Shown here piece after piece: positions 34,690 to 43,231 of a stretch of 64,000 nt of DNA (position 1 is the stretch's first letter; each line of letters begins with the position of its first letter). The notes beneath the pieces are model-generated. The model was given only the letters and a program-made list of their open reading frames with translations. It made no database searches and was not told the DNA's origin. This DNA is from Actinoallomurus liliacearum (GTDB lineage Bacteria > Actinomycetota > Actinomycetes > Streptosporangiales > Streptosporangiaceae). The translations under genes and the position numbers were made by a program. The DNA lies in assembly GCF_039542035.1 (NCBI RefSeq), contig NZ_BAABHJ010000005.1, positions 434,001 through 498,000 of the forward strand, in the 5' to 3' direction.

Positions 34690-34797
34690 ATGACCGAGCG
34701 AAGCCCGCTCAACGGCGGCCTGCGCGCGCCATCGGCGCCCGCGGCGCCTTCCGCGCTCCCCGCGAATCCCGCCTCTTCGGTGGCGGCGGCCGGATGA
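34690..34797 (+). CDS. Possible 35-residue leader ORF before the DUF2520 gene
   Basis: ATG 34690 follows AAAGGA and opens a 35-codon frame (MTERSPLNGGLRAP..., Ala/Pro/Ser-rich) whose TGA overlaps the ATG of the next gene (ATGA at 34794-34797). It could be a real leader peptide for translational coupling, or a chance frame over the 5' leader. No similarity is recognised. Confidence 0.3.
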   Translation: MTERSPLNGGLRAPSAPAAPSALPANPASSVAAAG

Positions 34798-35711
34798 CCG
34801 CCTCGCATGACCGGCCGGGGCGGCTGGCCGTCGGCATCGTCGGCGTCGGCCGCGTCGGCTCGGCCCTCGGCCACGCGCTCACGCTCGCCGGCCACACGGT
34901 CGTGGCCGCCGCCGGCGTCTCCGAGGCCTCCCGCGAACGCGCGCGGCAGCGGCTGCCCGGCGTTCCGCTCCGCCCGGTTCAGGACGTCGTCTCCGCCGCC
35001 GACCTGGTCCTGCTCACCGTTCCCGACGACGCGCTCGCGCCGCTGGTCACCGGGCTGGTCGCCACCGACGTCAAGGTCGAGGGCAAGCTGCTCGCGCACA
35101 CGAGCGGCCGGTACGGCGTGCGCGTCCTCGACCCGGCCACGCGCGCCGGGGCGCTGCCGCTCGCCCTGCATCCGGTGATGACCTTCACCGGGCGGCCCGA
35201 CGACGTCCACCGGCTGGCCGGGATCAGCTTCGGCGTGACCTCGCCCGAGCCGTTGCGGCCCGTCGCCGAGGCCCTCGTCGTGGAGATGGGCGGCGAGCCG
35301 GTCTGGATCCCCGAGGATCGGCGCGCGCTCTACCACGCGGCCCTCGCGGGCGGCGCCAACCACCTCGTCACGCTCGTCGCCGAGTCGATGGACCTGCTGA
35401 CGCGGGCCGGCGTCGAGGCGCCGGGCCGGATGCTCGGACCGCTGCTCGGCGCGGCGCTCGACAACGGGCTGCGGCTCGGCGTCCGGGGCCTGACCGGCCC
35501 GGTCGTCCGCGGCGACGCCGGCACGGTCGCCGAGCACGTCACCGAACTCGCCCGCGTCTCACCCGAGGCGCACGACGCGTACATCGCGCTGGCCCGGCTG
35601 ACCGCCGACCGCGCGCTGGCCGCCGGGCTGCTGCGCGCGGAGGACGCCGAGCGCCTGCTCGACGCCCTGGCGGGCGGCCGTGGAGACGACACCGAGGGGA
35701 CCGGAGATTGA
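34794..35711 (+). CDS. Rossmann-like / DUF2520 dehydrogenase
   Basis: 305 residues from ATG 34794. N-terminal Rossmann fold (VGIVGVGRVGSALGHALTLA, GxGxxG) is followed by LLTVPDDALAPLV, then the all-helical DUF2520 domain with ALHPVMTFTG and ALAGGANHLVTLVAES, resembling ProC/ketopantoate-reductase-like dimer domains. In actinomycetes this family is commonly encoded directly before panC, as here (TGATG overlap), so a role near pantothenate synthesis is suggested, perhaps ketopantoate reduction; not proven. Confidence 0.88.
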   Translation: MTASHDRPGRLAVGIVGVGRVGSALGHALTLAGHTVVAAAGVSEASRERARQRLPGVPLRPVQDVVSAADLVLLTVPDDALAPLVTGLVATDVKVEGKLLAHTSGRYGVRVLDPATRAGALPLALHPVMTFTGRPDDVHRLAGISFGVTSPEPLRPVAEALVVEMGGEPVWIPEDRRALYHAALAGGANHLVTLVAESMDLLTRAGVEAPGRMLGPLLGAALDNGLRLGVRGLTGPVVRGDAGTVAEHVTELARVSPEAHDAYIALARLTADRALAAGLLRAEDAERLLDALAGGRGDDTEGTGD

Positions 35712-36577
35712 TGCCCGTCATCGCCCGCACGCGTGAGGAACTCGCCGCCGCCCGCGCCCCCGACGGCACCCTGGCGCTGGTCCCGACGATGGGCGCGCTG
35801 CACGAGGGCCACCGGTCGCTGCTGCGCCGGGCCCGGGAACTGGCCGACGTCGTCGCGGTGAGCATCTTCGTCAACCCGCTGCAGTTCGGGCCGAACGAGG
35901 ACCTCGACCGGTACCCCCGGACCCTTCCCGAAGACATCGAGATCTGCGCGGCGGAGGGCGTCGACCTGATCTTCGCGCCGACCGTCGACGTCATGTACCC
36001 GCCGACCGCGCTCGGCGCGCGGGTCACCGTCGACTCCGGGCCGATGGGCACGGTCGTCGAAGGGGCCTGCCGCCCCGGCCACTTCGACGGCGTGCTCACC
36101 GTCGTCCTCAAGCTGTTCAACCTGGTCCGCCCGGACATCGCCGTCTTCGGCGAGAAGGACGCCCAGCAGCTCGCGATGATCCGCCGGATGGTCGCCGACC
36201 TGAACGTCCCCGTCCAGATCGTCGGCGCCCCGACCGTGCGGGAAACGGACGGCCTGGCGCTGTCCAGCCGCAACCGTTACCTGTCCGCGGCCGAGCGCCT
36301 CACCGCCGTGTCGCTGTCCATGGCGCTGCGCGCGGGGGCCGAGACGGTGGGCGACGGTCCCGCCAAGGTCGTACGGGCGGCGCGGACCGTGCTCGACGGC
36401 GCGATCGCAGCCGACCCGCCGCTCGAGCTCGACTACCTGGTGCTCGTCGACCCGGAGACGTTCCAGGAGGTCGACGACGCCCACACCGGCCCGGCCGTGC
36501 TCGCCGTCGCCGGCCGTGTCGGAACCACCCACCTCATCGACAACGTCCCCCTGCTCTTCGGTTCCGCCTCGGAGTGA
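35711..36577 (+). CDS. panC: Pantothenate synthetase
   Basis: 288 residues. It condenses pantoate and beta-alanine using ATP. Nucleotidyltransferase-fold motifs: PTMGALHEGH (HxGH), SIFVNPLQFGPNEDLDRYPR (pantoate site), GEKDAQQLAMIRRM, and the KMSKS-like SSRN in ALSSRNRYLS. The ATG overlaps the preceding stop (TGATG), and its own stop overlaps an alternative panD start. It forms an operon with the DUF2520 gene and panD. Confidence 0.97.
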   Translation: MPVIARTREELAAARAPDGTLALVPTMGALHEGHRSLLRRARELADVVAVSIFVNPLQFGPNEDLDRYPRTLPEDIEICAAEGVDLIFAPTVDVMYPPTALGARVTVDSGPMGTVVEGACRPGHFDGVLTVVLKLFNLVRPDIAVFGEKDAQQLAMIRRMVADLNVPVQIVGAPTVRETDGLALSSRNRYLSAAERLTAVSLSMALRAGAETVGDGPAKVVRAARTVLDGAIAADPPLELDYLVLVDPETFQEVDDAHTGPAVLAVAGRVGTTHLIDNVPLLFGSASE

Positions 36578-36582
36578 CCCGC

Positions 36583-37008
36583 ATGTTCCGCACCATGTTC
36601 AAGTCCAAGATCCACCGCGCCACGGTCACCCAGGCCGACCTGCACTACGTCGGCTCCGTGACGATCGACGAGGACCTCATGGAGGCCGCCGACCTGCTGC
36701 CCGGCGAACAGGTCCAGATCGTCGACATCACCAACGGCGCCCGCCTGGAGACGTACGTCATCACCGGGCCGCGCGGCAGCGGAGTCATCGGCATCAACGG
36801 CGCCGCCGCCCACCTCGTCCACCCCGGCGACCTGGTCATCCTCATCAGCTACGGGACGATGACCGACGCGGAGGCCCGGACGTTCCAGCCGCGCGTCGTC
36901 CACGTCGACCGCGACAACCGGATCGTCGACCTGGGCACCGACCCGGCCGAGCCGGTCCCGGGCACCGCCACCGTCCGCGGCGACGCGGTCGAGGACGTCC
37001 CGGCCTGA
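36583..37008 (+). CDS. panD: Aspartate 1-decarboxylase
   Basis: 141 residues from ATG 36583. Makes beta-alanine from aspartate. It is a pro-enzyme that cleaves itself at Gly24-Ser25 in HYVGSVT to create the pyruvoyl group; choosing ATG 36583 rather than GTG 36574 gives exactly the family numbering. Other conserved parts: MFKSKIHRATVTQADLHY, NGARLETYVI (Tyr58 region) and GVIGINGAAAHLVHPGD. Immediately follows panC. Confidence 0.96.
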   Translation: MFRTMFKSKIHRATVTQADLHYVGSVTIDEDLMEAADLLPGEQVQIVDITNGARLETYVITGPRGSGVIGINGAAAHLVHPGDLVILISYGTMTDAEARTFQPRVVHVDRDNRIVDLGTDPAEPVPGTATVRGDAVEDVPA

Positions 37009-37173
37009 CCCCGGCTCTTCAACGCCGTGCCGGATCCGGCACGGGGTCGGTCGCGAGGGCGTCCCGGTTCAGGGCCGTGTTCGGTGGATCGCGTGCTGGT
37101 CGATCTGTGGCTGTGCGGCGCGGTGAGGGGGCGTGCGGCACCGGTCGGGCAGAGCGGTCCGCCCGTCAGGTGG

Positions 37174-37231
37174 GGCGTCGTTTCTGGTGGTGTCTACTCA
37201 GGGGAGACGAATTCTCCGCTGGGTAGACGCC
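37174..37231. repeat. GGCGTCTAC hairpin repeat, copy 1
   Basis: The core GTCTAC (37192-37197) pairs with GTAGAC (37223-37228), with further pairing of GGGGAGA to TTCTCC around a short loop. The outer GGCGTC/GACGCC also pairs. A related sequence in opposite orientation is at 51975-52020. Confidence 0.5.
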
Positions 37232-37305
37232 GGTGAAAGAGGCCGGGCGACCTGGGTGTGTGATCTGTGGAGATCGTCCGTTATCTCCTTTGGGTGATCG
37301 TGCGG

Positions 37306-37401
37306 GGCCGTGCCGGATGCTCGGCAAAAGCCTTACCCGTGGTGCAGACATGCGCACTTTGCCCCCGTCTCGGACTGCGGTCGCCGAGCATTCGGTACGC
37401 C
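37306..37401 (+). repeat. Palindromic repeat family 1, copy D
   Basis: 96 bp. Left end GGCCGTGCCGGATGCTCGGC, right end CCGAGCATTCGGTACGCC, the arms being near-inverse. Same orientation and same terminal motifs as the three copies at 53.4-55.4 kb, with a more diverged middle. Confidence 0.7.
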
Positions 37402-37530
37402 GCGGGTGGCGGACCGGGGCCGTCCCAGGTGCCGGCTCGGCCGACCGGGGTGACGAACCCGCCGCCATCGGACAGGGATCAGCCTGGTCCCGTGCCGTCA
37501 GGGAGCGCCACAAGGTCTACCGGACAGGTC

Positions 37531-38562
37531 CTAGGCCGGTCGGCGCGCTGCCGGGTCCGGCAGGCGGCCGGGTGCGGCGGCGGCCGCGAGGACGTCCAGG
37601 TAGTCGCGCTGTCGGACGATCCGGCCGTCGCGGACGGTGAGCACGACGAGGTTCGCGATCGAGCACGGCAGGCCGCTCGCTGTCGCGGTGCCGACGATGG
37701 CGTGCTCGGCGACGATCACCTCGGGGTCGGTCGTCTCGTGCACGACGACGCCGCGGAACTCCTCGATCCGCAGCGCCCCGCCCATCGCCGCCCGCAGGTG
37801 GGACCGGATCGCCGCCCGGCCGTGCAGGGAGCGCGGGAGACCGGGTACGGCGAAGGGGAACTCCAGGACCGCGTCGTCCGCGTACAGGTCGGCGTAGTCG
37901 TCGGCCGACCCGTCGAGCGCGGCCCGCAAGATGCGCTCGTACACCGCGCGCGTGCCGACCACCGGCCCGTCTGGGGCGACCACCGGCTCGTCCGGGTCAC
38001 CGTCCGTGCCGGACACGGGTCCGTCCGGGGCGACTACCGGCCCGTTCAGGTCACCGTCCGGGCGGGGCAGCGGTCCGTCCGGTGACCAGGGGGAGAGTGC
38101 CGGGTCCGGGGTCGGGGCCGGGAGGTCGCGGGCGCCAGCAAGCAGCGCGTCCAGCGTGCCGAGGGCGTCGGCGATGGCCAGGGTGGGCTGGTACTCGCGC
38201 CAGAGCCGGACGCGGCCGTTGTGGACCCGCAGCACGAGGACGAACGGCGCGGCGGCGGAGCGGCCGGTGGTCGTGACGGTGCCGGCCATCTCGTACTCCA
38301 CGACGATGGTCTCGGGGTCGGTGGTCTCGTGCACCCGGACGTCGCGGAACTCCTCGAACCGTACGGGCAGCGCGGTCCGGCTCGCCGCGGTGTGCGCGTG
38401 GAACTCCGTTCCGTCCGTGAAGCGCCGGGGCGCTCCCGGCGGCGCGCAGGGCAGCTCGATCGTCACGTCCCCGGAGCGCAGCGCCTCCGGTGCGCCCCAT
38501 TCGCCGCGCAGCACCCTGTCGCGGAACCCCTCGAACACCTGCCGTGGACCGGTCGCCGACAT
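37531..38562 (-). CDS. Tandem SnoaL-like (NTF2-fold) protein
   Basis: 343 residues from ATG 38562. Two SnoaL-like domains (about 1-135 and 200-325). Domain 1 has FEEFRDVRVHETTDPETIVV and domain 2 has IEEFRGVVVHETTDPEVIVA, clearly duplicated. The linker holds repeated VVAPDGPV segments. NTF2-fold proteins bind or isomerise small molecules; the catalytic role is unknown. Divergent from a TetR gene with tandem palindromes between, so probably its target. Confidence 0.82.
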   Translation of the reverse strand: MSATGPRQVFEGFRDRVLRGEWGAPEALRSGDVTIELPCAPPGAPRRFTDGTEFHAHTAASRTALPVRFEEFRDVRVHETTDPETIVVEYEMAGTVTTTGRSAAAPFVLVLRVHNGRVRLWREYQPTLAIADALGTLDALLAGARDLPAPTPDPALSPWSPDGPLPRPDGDLNGPVVAPDGPVSGTDGDPDEPVVAPDGPVVGTRAVYERILRAALDGSADDYADLYADDAVLEFPFAVPGLPRSLHGRAAIRSHLRAAMGGALRIEEFRGVVVHETTDPEVIVAEHAIVGTATASGLPCSIANLVVLTVRDGRIVRQRDYLDVLAAAAAPGRLPDPAARRPA

Positions 38563-38578
38563 GCCAAGCCTCCGTTCG

Positions 38579-38611
38579 CTCAACGCGCGTTGAGACTCAA
38601 CGAGCGTAGAG
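38579..38611. promoter_or_regulatory. Tandem TetR operators
   Basis: Perfect 16-bp palindrome CTCAACGCGCGTTGAG (38579-38594) is followed 17 bp downstream by a second copy with 14/16 identity, CTCAACGAGCGTAGAG (38596-38611). They lie between the SnoaL-like gene and the TetR gene and probably bind TetR dimers side by side. Confidence 0.7.
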
Positions 38612-38650
38612 CGAAATCGGATCTTCGGTCAACGCCGGTAGATTCGGGCC

Positions 38651-39244
38651 GTGCGCGACGCGAACGAGCCGATGACCCGGGCGGAGCGGAGGCGGCGGAC
38701 GGAGGCGCGGATCCTCGCCGCCGCCCGCGCGCGGTTCGCCGAGGTCGGTTACGACCGCACGACGATCCGCGCGGTCGCGGCGGCGGCCGAGGTGGACCCC
38801 GCGCTCGTCATGCAGTATTTCGGCGACAAGAAGGAGCTGTTCCGCCGGGCCGTCGAGGTTCCGCCCGACGAGGAGCTGCCCGGCGACCCCGCCGGGCTCA
38901 TCGATCTGCTGCTGTCCATCGTCGGCGTCAAGCTCGGCGAGCTCCCGCAGACGTCACTGCCGCTGCTGCGCTCGACCTTCACCCATCCGGAGGCGACCGA
39001 GCGGATGCGCGCCGCGATGACCCGACAGGTCGGGCAGGCGAGCGCCGCCATCCCGGGCGAGGACGCCGAGCTGCGGGCCGCGCTGATCCTGGCGATCCTG
39101 TTCGGCGTGTCCACCGGACGGAATCTGATCGAGCTCGGCCCGCTCCGCGACGCGACGCCGGAGCAGATCACGCGTCTGCTCCGGCCCTGCTTCGAGGCGC
39201 TGACCGGTCACGCCCCACCCGGTCAGGCGCCGCCCGAGACCTGA
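38651..39244 (+). CDS. TetR family transcriptional regulator
   Basis: 197 residues from GTG 38651. DNA-binding domain (about 10-60): TEARILAAARARFAEVGYDR, TIRAVAAAAEVDPALVMQYF, GDKKELFRRAVE. The C-terminal domain is of the TetR_C_17-like 'tetracyclin repressor-like' type (LIDLLLSIVGVKLGELPQTS). It is divergent from the SnoaL-like gene, and its 3' end overlaps the convergent MMPL transporter gene by 22 bp. Confidence 0.92.
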   Translation: MRDANEPMTRAERRRRTEARILAAARARFAEVGYDRTTIRAVAAAAEVDPALVMQYFGDKKELFRRAVEVPPDEELPGDPAGLIDLLLSIVGVKLGELPQTSLPLLRSTFTHPEATERMRAAMTRQVGQASAAIPGEDAELRAALILAILFGVSTGRNLIELGPLRDATPEQITRLLRPCFEALTGHAPPGQAPPET

Positions 39245-41391
39245 TCCGCCGACGCCCGTAGCCCGCGGATCCGCGGACCGTCAGCGGCGGTGGCCGGACG
39301 GCGCCACACTCGCTCGCCGAGCACGGCCATCGCCGCGGGCAGGAGTACGCCGCGCACCAGCGTGGCGTCGATCAGGACGGCGACCGCCAGGCCGACGCCC
39401 ATCATCTTGTACTCGATGGCCGTCAGGACGGCGAAGACGCTGAACGCGGCGGTCATGATCGCGGCCGCGCTGGTGACCACGCCCGAACTGGTGCCGATCC
39501 CGGTGACGACGGCCTCGACGGCCGTGTCGCCCGCCGCCCGGCGCTCGCGGATCCGGCTGAGGATGAAGATGTGGTAGTCCATGCTCAGCCCGAAGAGGAT
39601 CACGAACATGAACAGCGGCAGCCAGTCGACCACGCCGCCGTACGCGGTGAAGCCGAGCAGCGAGCCGAGATGTCCGTCCTGGAAGATCCAGGTCAGCACG
39701 CCGTAGGCGGCGCCGATCGACAGGAGATTGAGCAGGATCGACACCAGCGGGATGGCCACCGAGCGGAACGAGACCGCCAGCAGCACGAAGGACAGGGCCA
39801 GTACGAACCCGAACACCAGCGGCGACCGGTCCTTGATCACCTTGGTGAAGTCGTAGGCGAAGGCCGTCTTGCCCGCGACGGCATGGTCCACGCCGTCCAG
39901 CCCGTCGAGTGCGGCCGTCTTCCGGCGGAGGTCGCGCAGCGACCGGTCGGCCTTCTCGCCGGTGCCGAAGTCGGCGAGCGGGACCCGGGCCACCAGGATC
40001 CGGTCCACGCGAGTGGTCGAGATGGGATGCAGGTCCGCGACGGCCGTGCGCACGGCGGGCTCGTCCAGCGCGCCGGGCCGCTTCTCCCACAGCACGACCC
40101 ACGCGGGCGAGGGGCTGCCGGGGAACTCCTGTTGCATGCGGATGGCCGCGTCCACCACGGGGACCCGGCGCGGCAGGCTGTCGGTGACCGCCGCGTCCTG
40201 AAGCCGCATGCCGAGCGCGGGAAGCGTCATGAGGATCAGGGCGAGCGCGGCCACTCCGCCCCACAGGAGGGGACGGCGGACGACGTGACGCGCCACCGCG
40301 GTCCAGAAGCGGGAGCGCCCGGCAGCGGTACGGCGGCGGCCGAGCCAGGGGATGCGGGCCTTGTCGACGCGGTGCCCGAGCAGGGACAGCAGCGCGGGCA
40401 GCACCGTCACCGACCCGACCATGGCCGTGCCGACGACCAGGACGGCACCGACGGTGAGGCCCTTGAAGTTGTCCAGCCCGGTGAACAGCAGACCGGCCAG
40501 GCACAGCACCACGGTCAGGCCGGAGACGACCACCACGTGCCCGGACGTCCTGGCGCTGATCCTCAGGGCCTCGGCGACCGACCGGCCCGCGGCGCGTTCT
40601 TCCCGCTCCCGGCGCAGGTAGAACAGTGAATAGTCGATGCCGACGGCGACGCCGATCAGCAGCACGATGGACGAGGTCGCGCTGTTGACCGGGACCCAGT
40701 GCCCGGCCACCCGCAGCAGCCCGAACGTGCCCGCGACCGTGGTGATCGCCAGCAGGAGCGGAATCCCCGCCGCGATCAACGAGCCGAACACCACCAGCAA
40801 GATGATCACGGTGAGCGGCAGGGAGAAGAACTCGGCTCGTTTCACGTCGTTCTTGATGCCGTCGTTCACCGCGTCGGACAGGCTCTTGTCTCCGGCCTGC
40901 GCCAGCCGGACCTGCGGATGCCGGGCCGTCACGTCCCCGATGCCCTTGACGATCGCGTCGTAGTGTTCACGGAAGGCTTCGTCGGGACCGGCGATCTGGA
41001 TGTTGACCAGGCCGGACCGCCCGTCCTTGGAGATCAGATCCGCCCCGTCCCGGTCCAGGGGCGAGCGGAGGGTGCCGAGGCCGCGCAGGGTCTGGGTCAG
41101 GTCGCGGGTGGCCGACCGCAGCGCGGGGTCATCGGCGAAGCGGGCGGTACCCGTCCTGGACTGGACCAGGACGTTCTCCTGCAGCGGCACGTACGCGGTC
41201 TGGGCGCTCAGGACCCGGTCGACGCGACCGGACTCTCCCGGATCGGTGCTGTTGGTCTGCTCCAGGCCGAGCACACCACTGGCCAGCACCGCCACGACCA
41301 CCAGCGCGAACCAGCCGCAGACCGCCAGGGCCCGGTGTCGGACGGACCAGCCCACGATCCGCTCGGTGATCGGCTTGCGTTCAGGCAGCAC
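39223..41391 (-). CDS. MMPL/RND-family transporter
   Basis: 722 residues from GTG 41391, preceded by AAAGGA. Two halves, each with one TM, an outer domain and a TM bundle: GWFALVVVAVLASGVLG; block 1 about 180-340 (VIILLVVFGSLIAAGIPLLL, SSIVLLIGVAVGIDYSLFYL with the functional Asp-Tyr pair); block 2 about 520-700 (VFGFVLALSFVLLAVSFRSV, LFGLSMDYHIFILSRIRERR with the second Asp-Tyr). It uses proton motive force to export lipids or drugs. Just upstream are ArsR and a small membrane protein on the same strand. Confidence 0.95.
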   Translation of the reverse strand: MLPERKPITERIVGWSVRHRALAVCGWFALVVVAVLASGVLGLEQTNSTDPGESGRVDRVLSAQTAYVPLQENVLVQSRTGTARFADDPALRSATRDLTQTLRGLGTLRSPLDRDGADLISKDGRSGLVNIQIAGPDEAFREHYDAIVKGIGDVTARHPQVRLAQAGDKSLSDAVNDGIKNDVKRAEFFSLPLTVIILLVVFGSLIAAGIPLLLAITTVAGTFGLLRVAGHWVPVNSATSSIVLLIGVAVGIDYSLFYLRREREERAAGRSVAEALRISARTSGHVVVVSGLTVVLCLAGLLFTGLDNFKGLTVGAVLVVGTAMVGSVTVLPALLSLLGHRVDKARIPWLGRRRTAAGRSRFWTAVARHVVRRPLLWGGVAALALILMTLPALGMRLQDAAVTDSLPRRVPVVDAAIRMQQEFPGSPSPAWVVLWEKRPGALDEPAVRTAVADLHPISTTRVDRILVARVPLADFGTGEKADRSLRDLRRKTAALDGLDGVDHAVAGKTAFAYDFTKVIKDRSPLVFGFVLALSFVLLAVSFRSVAIPLVSILLNLLSIGAAYGVLTWIFQDGHLGSLLGFTAYGGVVDWLPLFMFVILFGLSMDYHIFILSRIRERRAAGDTAVEAVVTGIGTSSGVVTSAAAIMTAAFSVFAVLTAIEYKMMGVGLAVAVLIDATLVRGVLLPAAMAVLGERVWRRPATAADGPRIRGLRASADQVSGGA

Positions 41392-41431
41392 GAAATGCTG
41401 TCCTTTCCATGAGGAAGTGTTCCTGTGAGAG

Positions 41432-41447
41432 CCCGCCCTCGGGCGGG
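41432..41447. terminator. Short GC hairpin upstream of MMPL start
   Basis: CCCGCCC (41432-41438) / GGGCGGG (41441-41447) with a 2-nt loop, followed on the plus strand by ATGGTGCTTCTTCGTTC. It lies between the small membrane-protein gene and the MMPL start, so it may be an attenuator or partial terminator that lowers MMPL expression. Confidence 0.4.
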
Positions 41448-41513
41448 ATGGTGCTTCTTCGTTCACTGGGCCGTCGAGTTGCCGCTCGGCGGCCCAGCTC
41501 GTTCGTTGAGTCG

Positions 41514-41786
41514 TTACTCCACTGTCTGCAGGATCTTCTCCAGCGAGCTCATGCGCTCCTCCATCGCGGCCAGGCGCTGGCCGGCCTCGGTGAGCTGCCG
41601 CTCGATGCCCTGCTGTGTCTCGACGCCGCTCTCGGCGAGCCTGCGGTACTCGTCTTCGCGGGCCAGCGCCGCGCGGGCGCGCACGGTGGCGCCCACCTGG
41701 ATGATGATCACGGTGATCACCGTCGTGATGAAGGTGAAGATGCCGATCGCGCCGGCCACCTCCGCGAGTCCATGGCCGTCCATCAT
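41514..41786 (-). CDS. Small membrane protein with coiled coil
   Basis: 90 residues from ATG 41786. One TM helix (VAGAIGIFTFITTVITVIII), then a charged coiled coil (about 40-88; ERQLTEAGQRLAAMEERMSS ending LEKILQTVE). The start overlaps the ArsR stop (TGATG), showing coupling. Such single-TM coiled-coil proteins often follow small ArsR regulators in actinomycetes; the role is unknown. Confidence 0.78.
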   Translation of the reverse strand: MMDGHGLAEVAGAIGIFTFITTVITVIIIQVGATVRARAALAREDEYRRLAESGVETQQGIERQLTEAGQRLAAMEERMSSLEKILQTVE

Positions 41787-42106
41787 CTGTCGCCCTTCTC
41801 CTCTCCTGGCACGGTCAGCGTGCGCACCGCGGCCTCGATGGCCTGCGGTGTCAGCTCGATCCTGAACGGGTTGACCTCGTAGAACTTCATCGCCTTCCCG
41901 TCCTCGGACACCTCGGCCCGGCCCGTCACCAGTCCGGCCGCTTCCAATTTGCGCAGGTGGACTTGCAGGAGGGGCCGGCTGATACCCAGCTCGCGGGCGA
42001 GCCTGCTCACGTAGTCGCGCTCGCCCGACAGCGCCGCCAGGACACGCAGGCGATGCGGGTTCGCCAGCGTGGCCAGCACCTTCAGCAGCTCGTCCCCACT
42101 CGTCAT
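41783..42106 (-). CDS. ArsR family transcriptional regulator
   Basis: 107 residues from ATG 42106 (TTG 42127 would add seven). Winged helix: LLKVLATLANPHRLRVLAAL, VSRLARELGISRPLLQVHLR, KLEAAGLVTGRAEV, then a tail FYEVNPFRIELTPQAIEAAV. No metal-binding cysteines, so a non-metal ligand or a redox-independent role is likely. It is first in a minus-strand set with the small membrane protein and possibly the MMPL gene. Direct repeats at 42118-42145 are its likely operator. Confidence 0.88.
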   Translation of the reverse strand: MTSGDELLKVLATLANPHRLRVLAALSGERDYVSRLARELGISRPLLQVHLRKLEAAGLVTGRAEVSEDGKAMKFYEVNPFRIELTPQAIEAAVRTLTVPGEEKGDR

Positions 42107-42117
42107 GACACATCCCG

Positions 42118-42145
42118 GCACATGCAAAGAAAAGTTAGCACATGC
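42118..42145. promoter_or_regulatory. ArsR operator candidate (direct repeats)
   Basis: GCACATGC occurs at 42118-42125 and again at 42138-42145, exactly 20 bp apart, separated by an A-rich spacer, just upstream of the ArsR start. Confidence 0.45.
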
Positions 42146-42184
42146 CTATTCGAGTTATCCATGGTTCGGCGCGGCGGGAAAGCG

Positions 42185-42225
42185 GACAGGGCCGGAGCAG
42201 ACGCCACGTCTGCTCCGGCCCTGTC
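42185..42225. terminator. Very strong 19-bp hairpin terminator
   Basis: Perfect inverted repeat, arms 42185-42203 and 42207-42225 (GACAGGGCCGGAGCAGACG on the left), loop CCA. It lies 17 bp beyond the stop of the LLM-oxidoreductase gene and upstream of the ArsR gene on the same strand, insulating the two. Confidence 0.85.
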
Positions 42226-42241
42226 TCGAGGCGCCGTCCGG

Positions 42242-43231
42242 TCAGGTTCCGCCCGACGCCTGATCCGCCGACGCCCGCAGCGCGGAGAGTAGGCCGGCGA
42301 TCCGCTCGAGCTGGTCCCGCTGGCCGCGCAGGTCCAGCGCCCCCAGGCGGAGCACCAGGTGCCGCGCTCCCGCGGCGACGTACCGGCCGAGGCCCTCGCG
42401 GACCTGGTCGGCGGTGCCGGTGACGACGGCCTGGATCTTCTCCAGCTCTGTCAGTGGCATGCCGTACGCCGCCCGCGCGTAGTCCTCCAGCGCTCCGCGG
42501 CCGCGCGCCACGCTCTCGTCGACCCGTACGGACACGAACAGGGCGGGCGTGACGTCCTCGGGCGTGCGCCCGGCGTCGGCCGCCGCCTTCCGTACGTCCT
42601 CCAGGCCCGTCGCGTAGTCCGCCGGATCGGGCGGGTACGGCAGCCATCCGTCGTACAGCCGTCCGGTGCGGGCCAGTGCGGCCGGGGTGCCGCCGCCGAG
42701 CCAGATCGGCGGGCCGCCGGGCCGGAACGGCCGGGTGGCCGGCGGCAGGTCGTCGAACCGGAGGAGGTCGCCGTGGAAGGAGGTGGCGCCGTTCCACAGG
42801 TCGCGCCAGAGCGCGACCGTCTCGTCCAGCCGCGTGAAGCGGCGCTCCCACGGCACCTCCGAGAGCGTGTAGAACGGCCGGCCGAACCGGCCCGGGAACC
42901 CCGCGCCCACCGCGACGACGAGCCGGCCGCCGGACAGCAGGTCGACCGACGCGATCGCCTGGGCCGCCTGCACCGGACGGCGCAGGAACGGCAGCAGCGC
43001 CCCGGTCCCGAGCGTTACGCGGTCGGTCGCCGGGGCCAGCGCGGCGAGCATCGTCAGCGCCTCGATGCGGGGGCTGATCAGCGAGTCGTTGACGAAGAGG
43101 GAGGAGAAGCCCGAGCGTTCGGCGTGGCGGCCGAACGCGACCAGGTCGCGCGGGTCGCCGTCCGGGCCCCACTGGGCGCTTCCGGTCGGCAGCAGCACGC
43201 CGACGTCCATACCGCCGCTCATCTCGGTCAC
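42242..43231 (-). CDS. LLM-class flavin-dependent oxidoreductase
   Basis: 329 residues from GTG 43231, 5 bp after AAGGAG. Luciferase-like TIM barrel using reduced F420 or FMN: DVGVLLPTGSAQWG, FSSLFVNDSL, VTLGTGALLPFLRRPVQAAQ, SGGRLVVAVGAGFPGRFGRP, PPIWLGGGTPAALARTGRLY. The QAAQAIASVD segment and the cofactor loops fit F420-dependent members common in actinomycetes, though the cofactor cannot be fixed by eye. Substrate unknown. Confidence 0.9.
   Translation of the reverse strand: MTEMSGGMDVGVLLPTGSAQWGPDGDPRDLVAFGRHAERSGFSSLFVNDSLISPRIEALTMLAALAPATDRVTLGTGALLPFLRRPVQAAQAIASVDLLSGGRLVVAVGAGFPGRFGRPFYTLSEVPWERRFTRLDETVALWRDLWNGATSFHGDLLRFDDLPPATRPFRPGGPPIWLGGGTPAALARTGRLYDGWLPYPPDPADYATGLEDVRKAAADAGRTPEDVTPALFVSVRVDESVARGRGALEDYARAAYGMPLTELEKIQAVVTGTADQVREGLGRYVAAGARHLVLRLGALDLRGQRDQLERIAGLLSALRASADQASGGT

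Larger units (their letters stand above)
37009..37530. other. 522-bp intergenic region carrying two different repeats
   Basis: No gene is convincing here. It contains one copy of the GGCGTCTAC hairpin repeat (37174-37231) and one copy of the 94-96 bp palindromic repeat (37306-37401). The remainder is unstructured to the eye. It separates panD from the convergent SnoaL-like gene. Confidence 0.6.
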
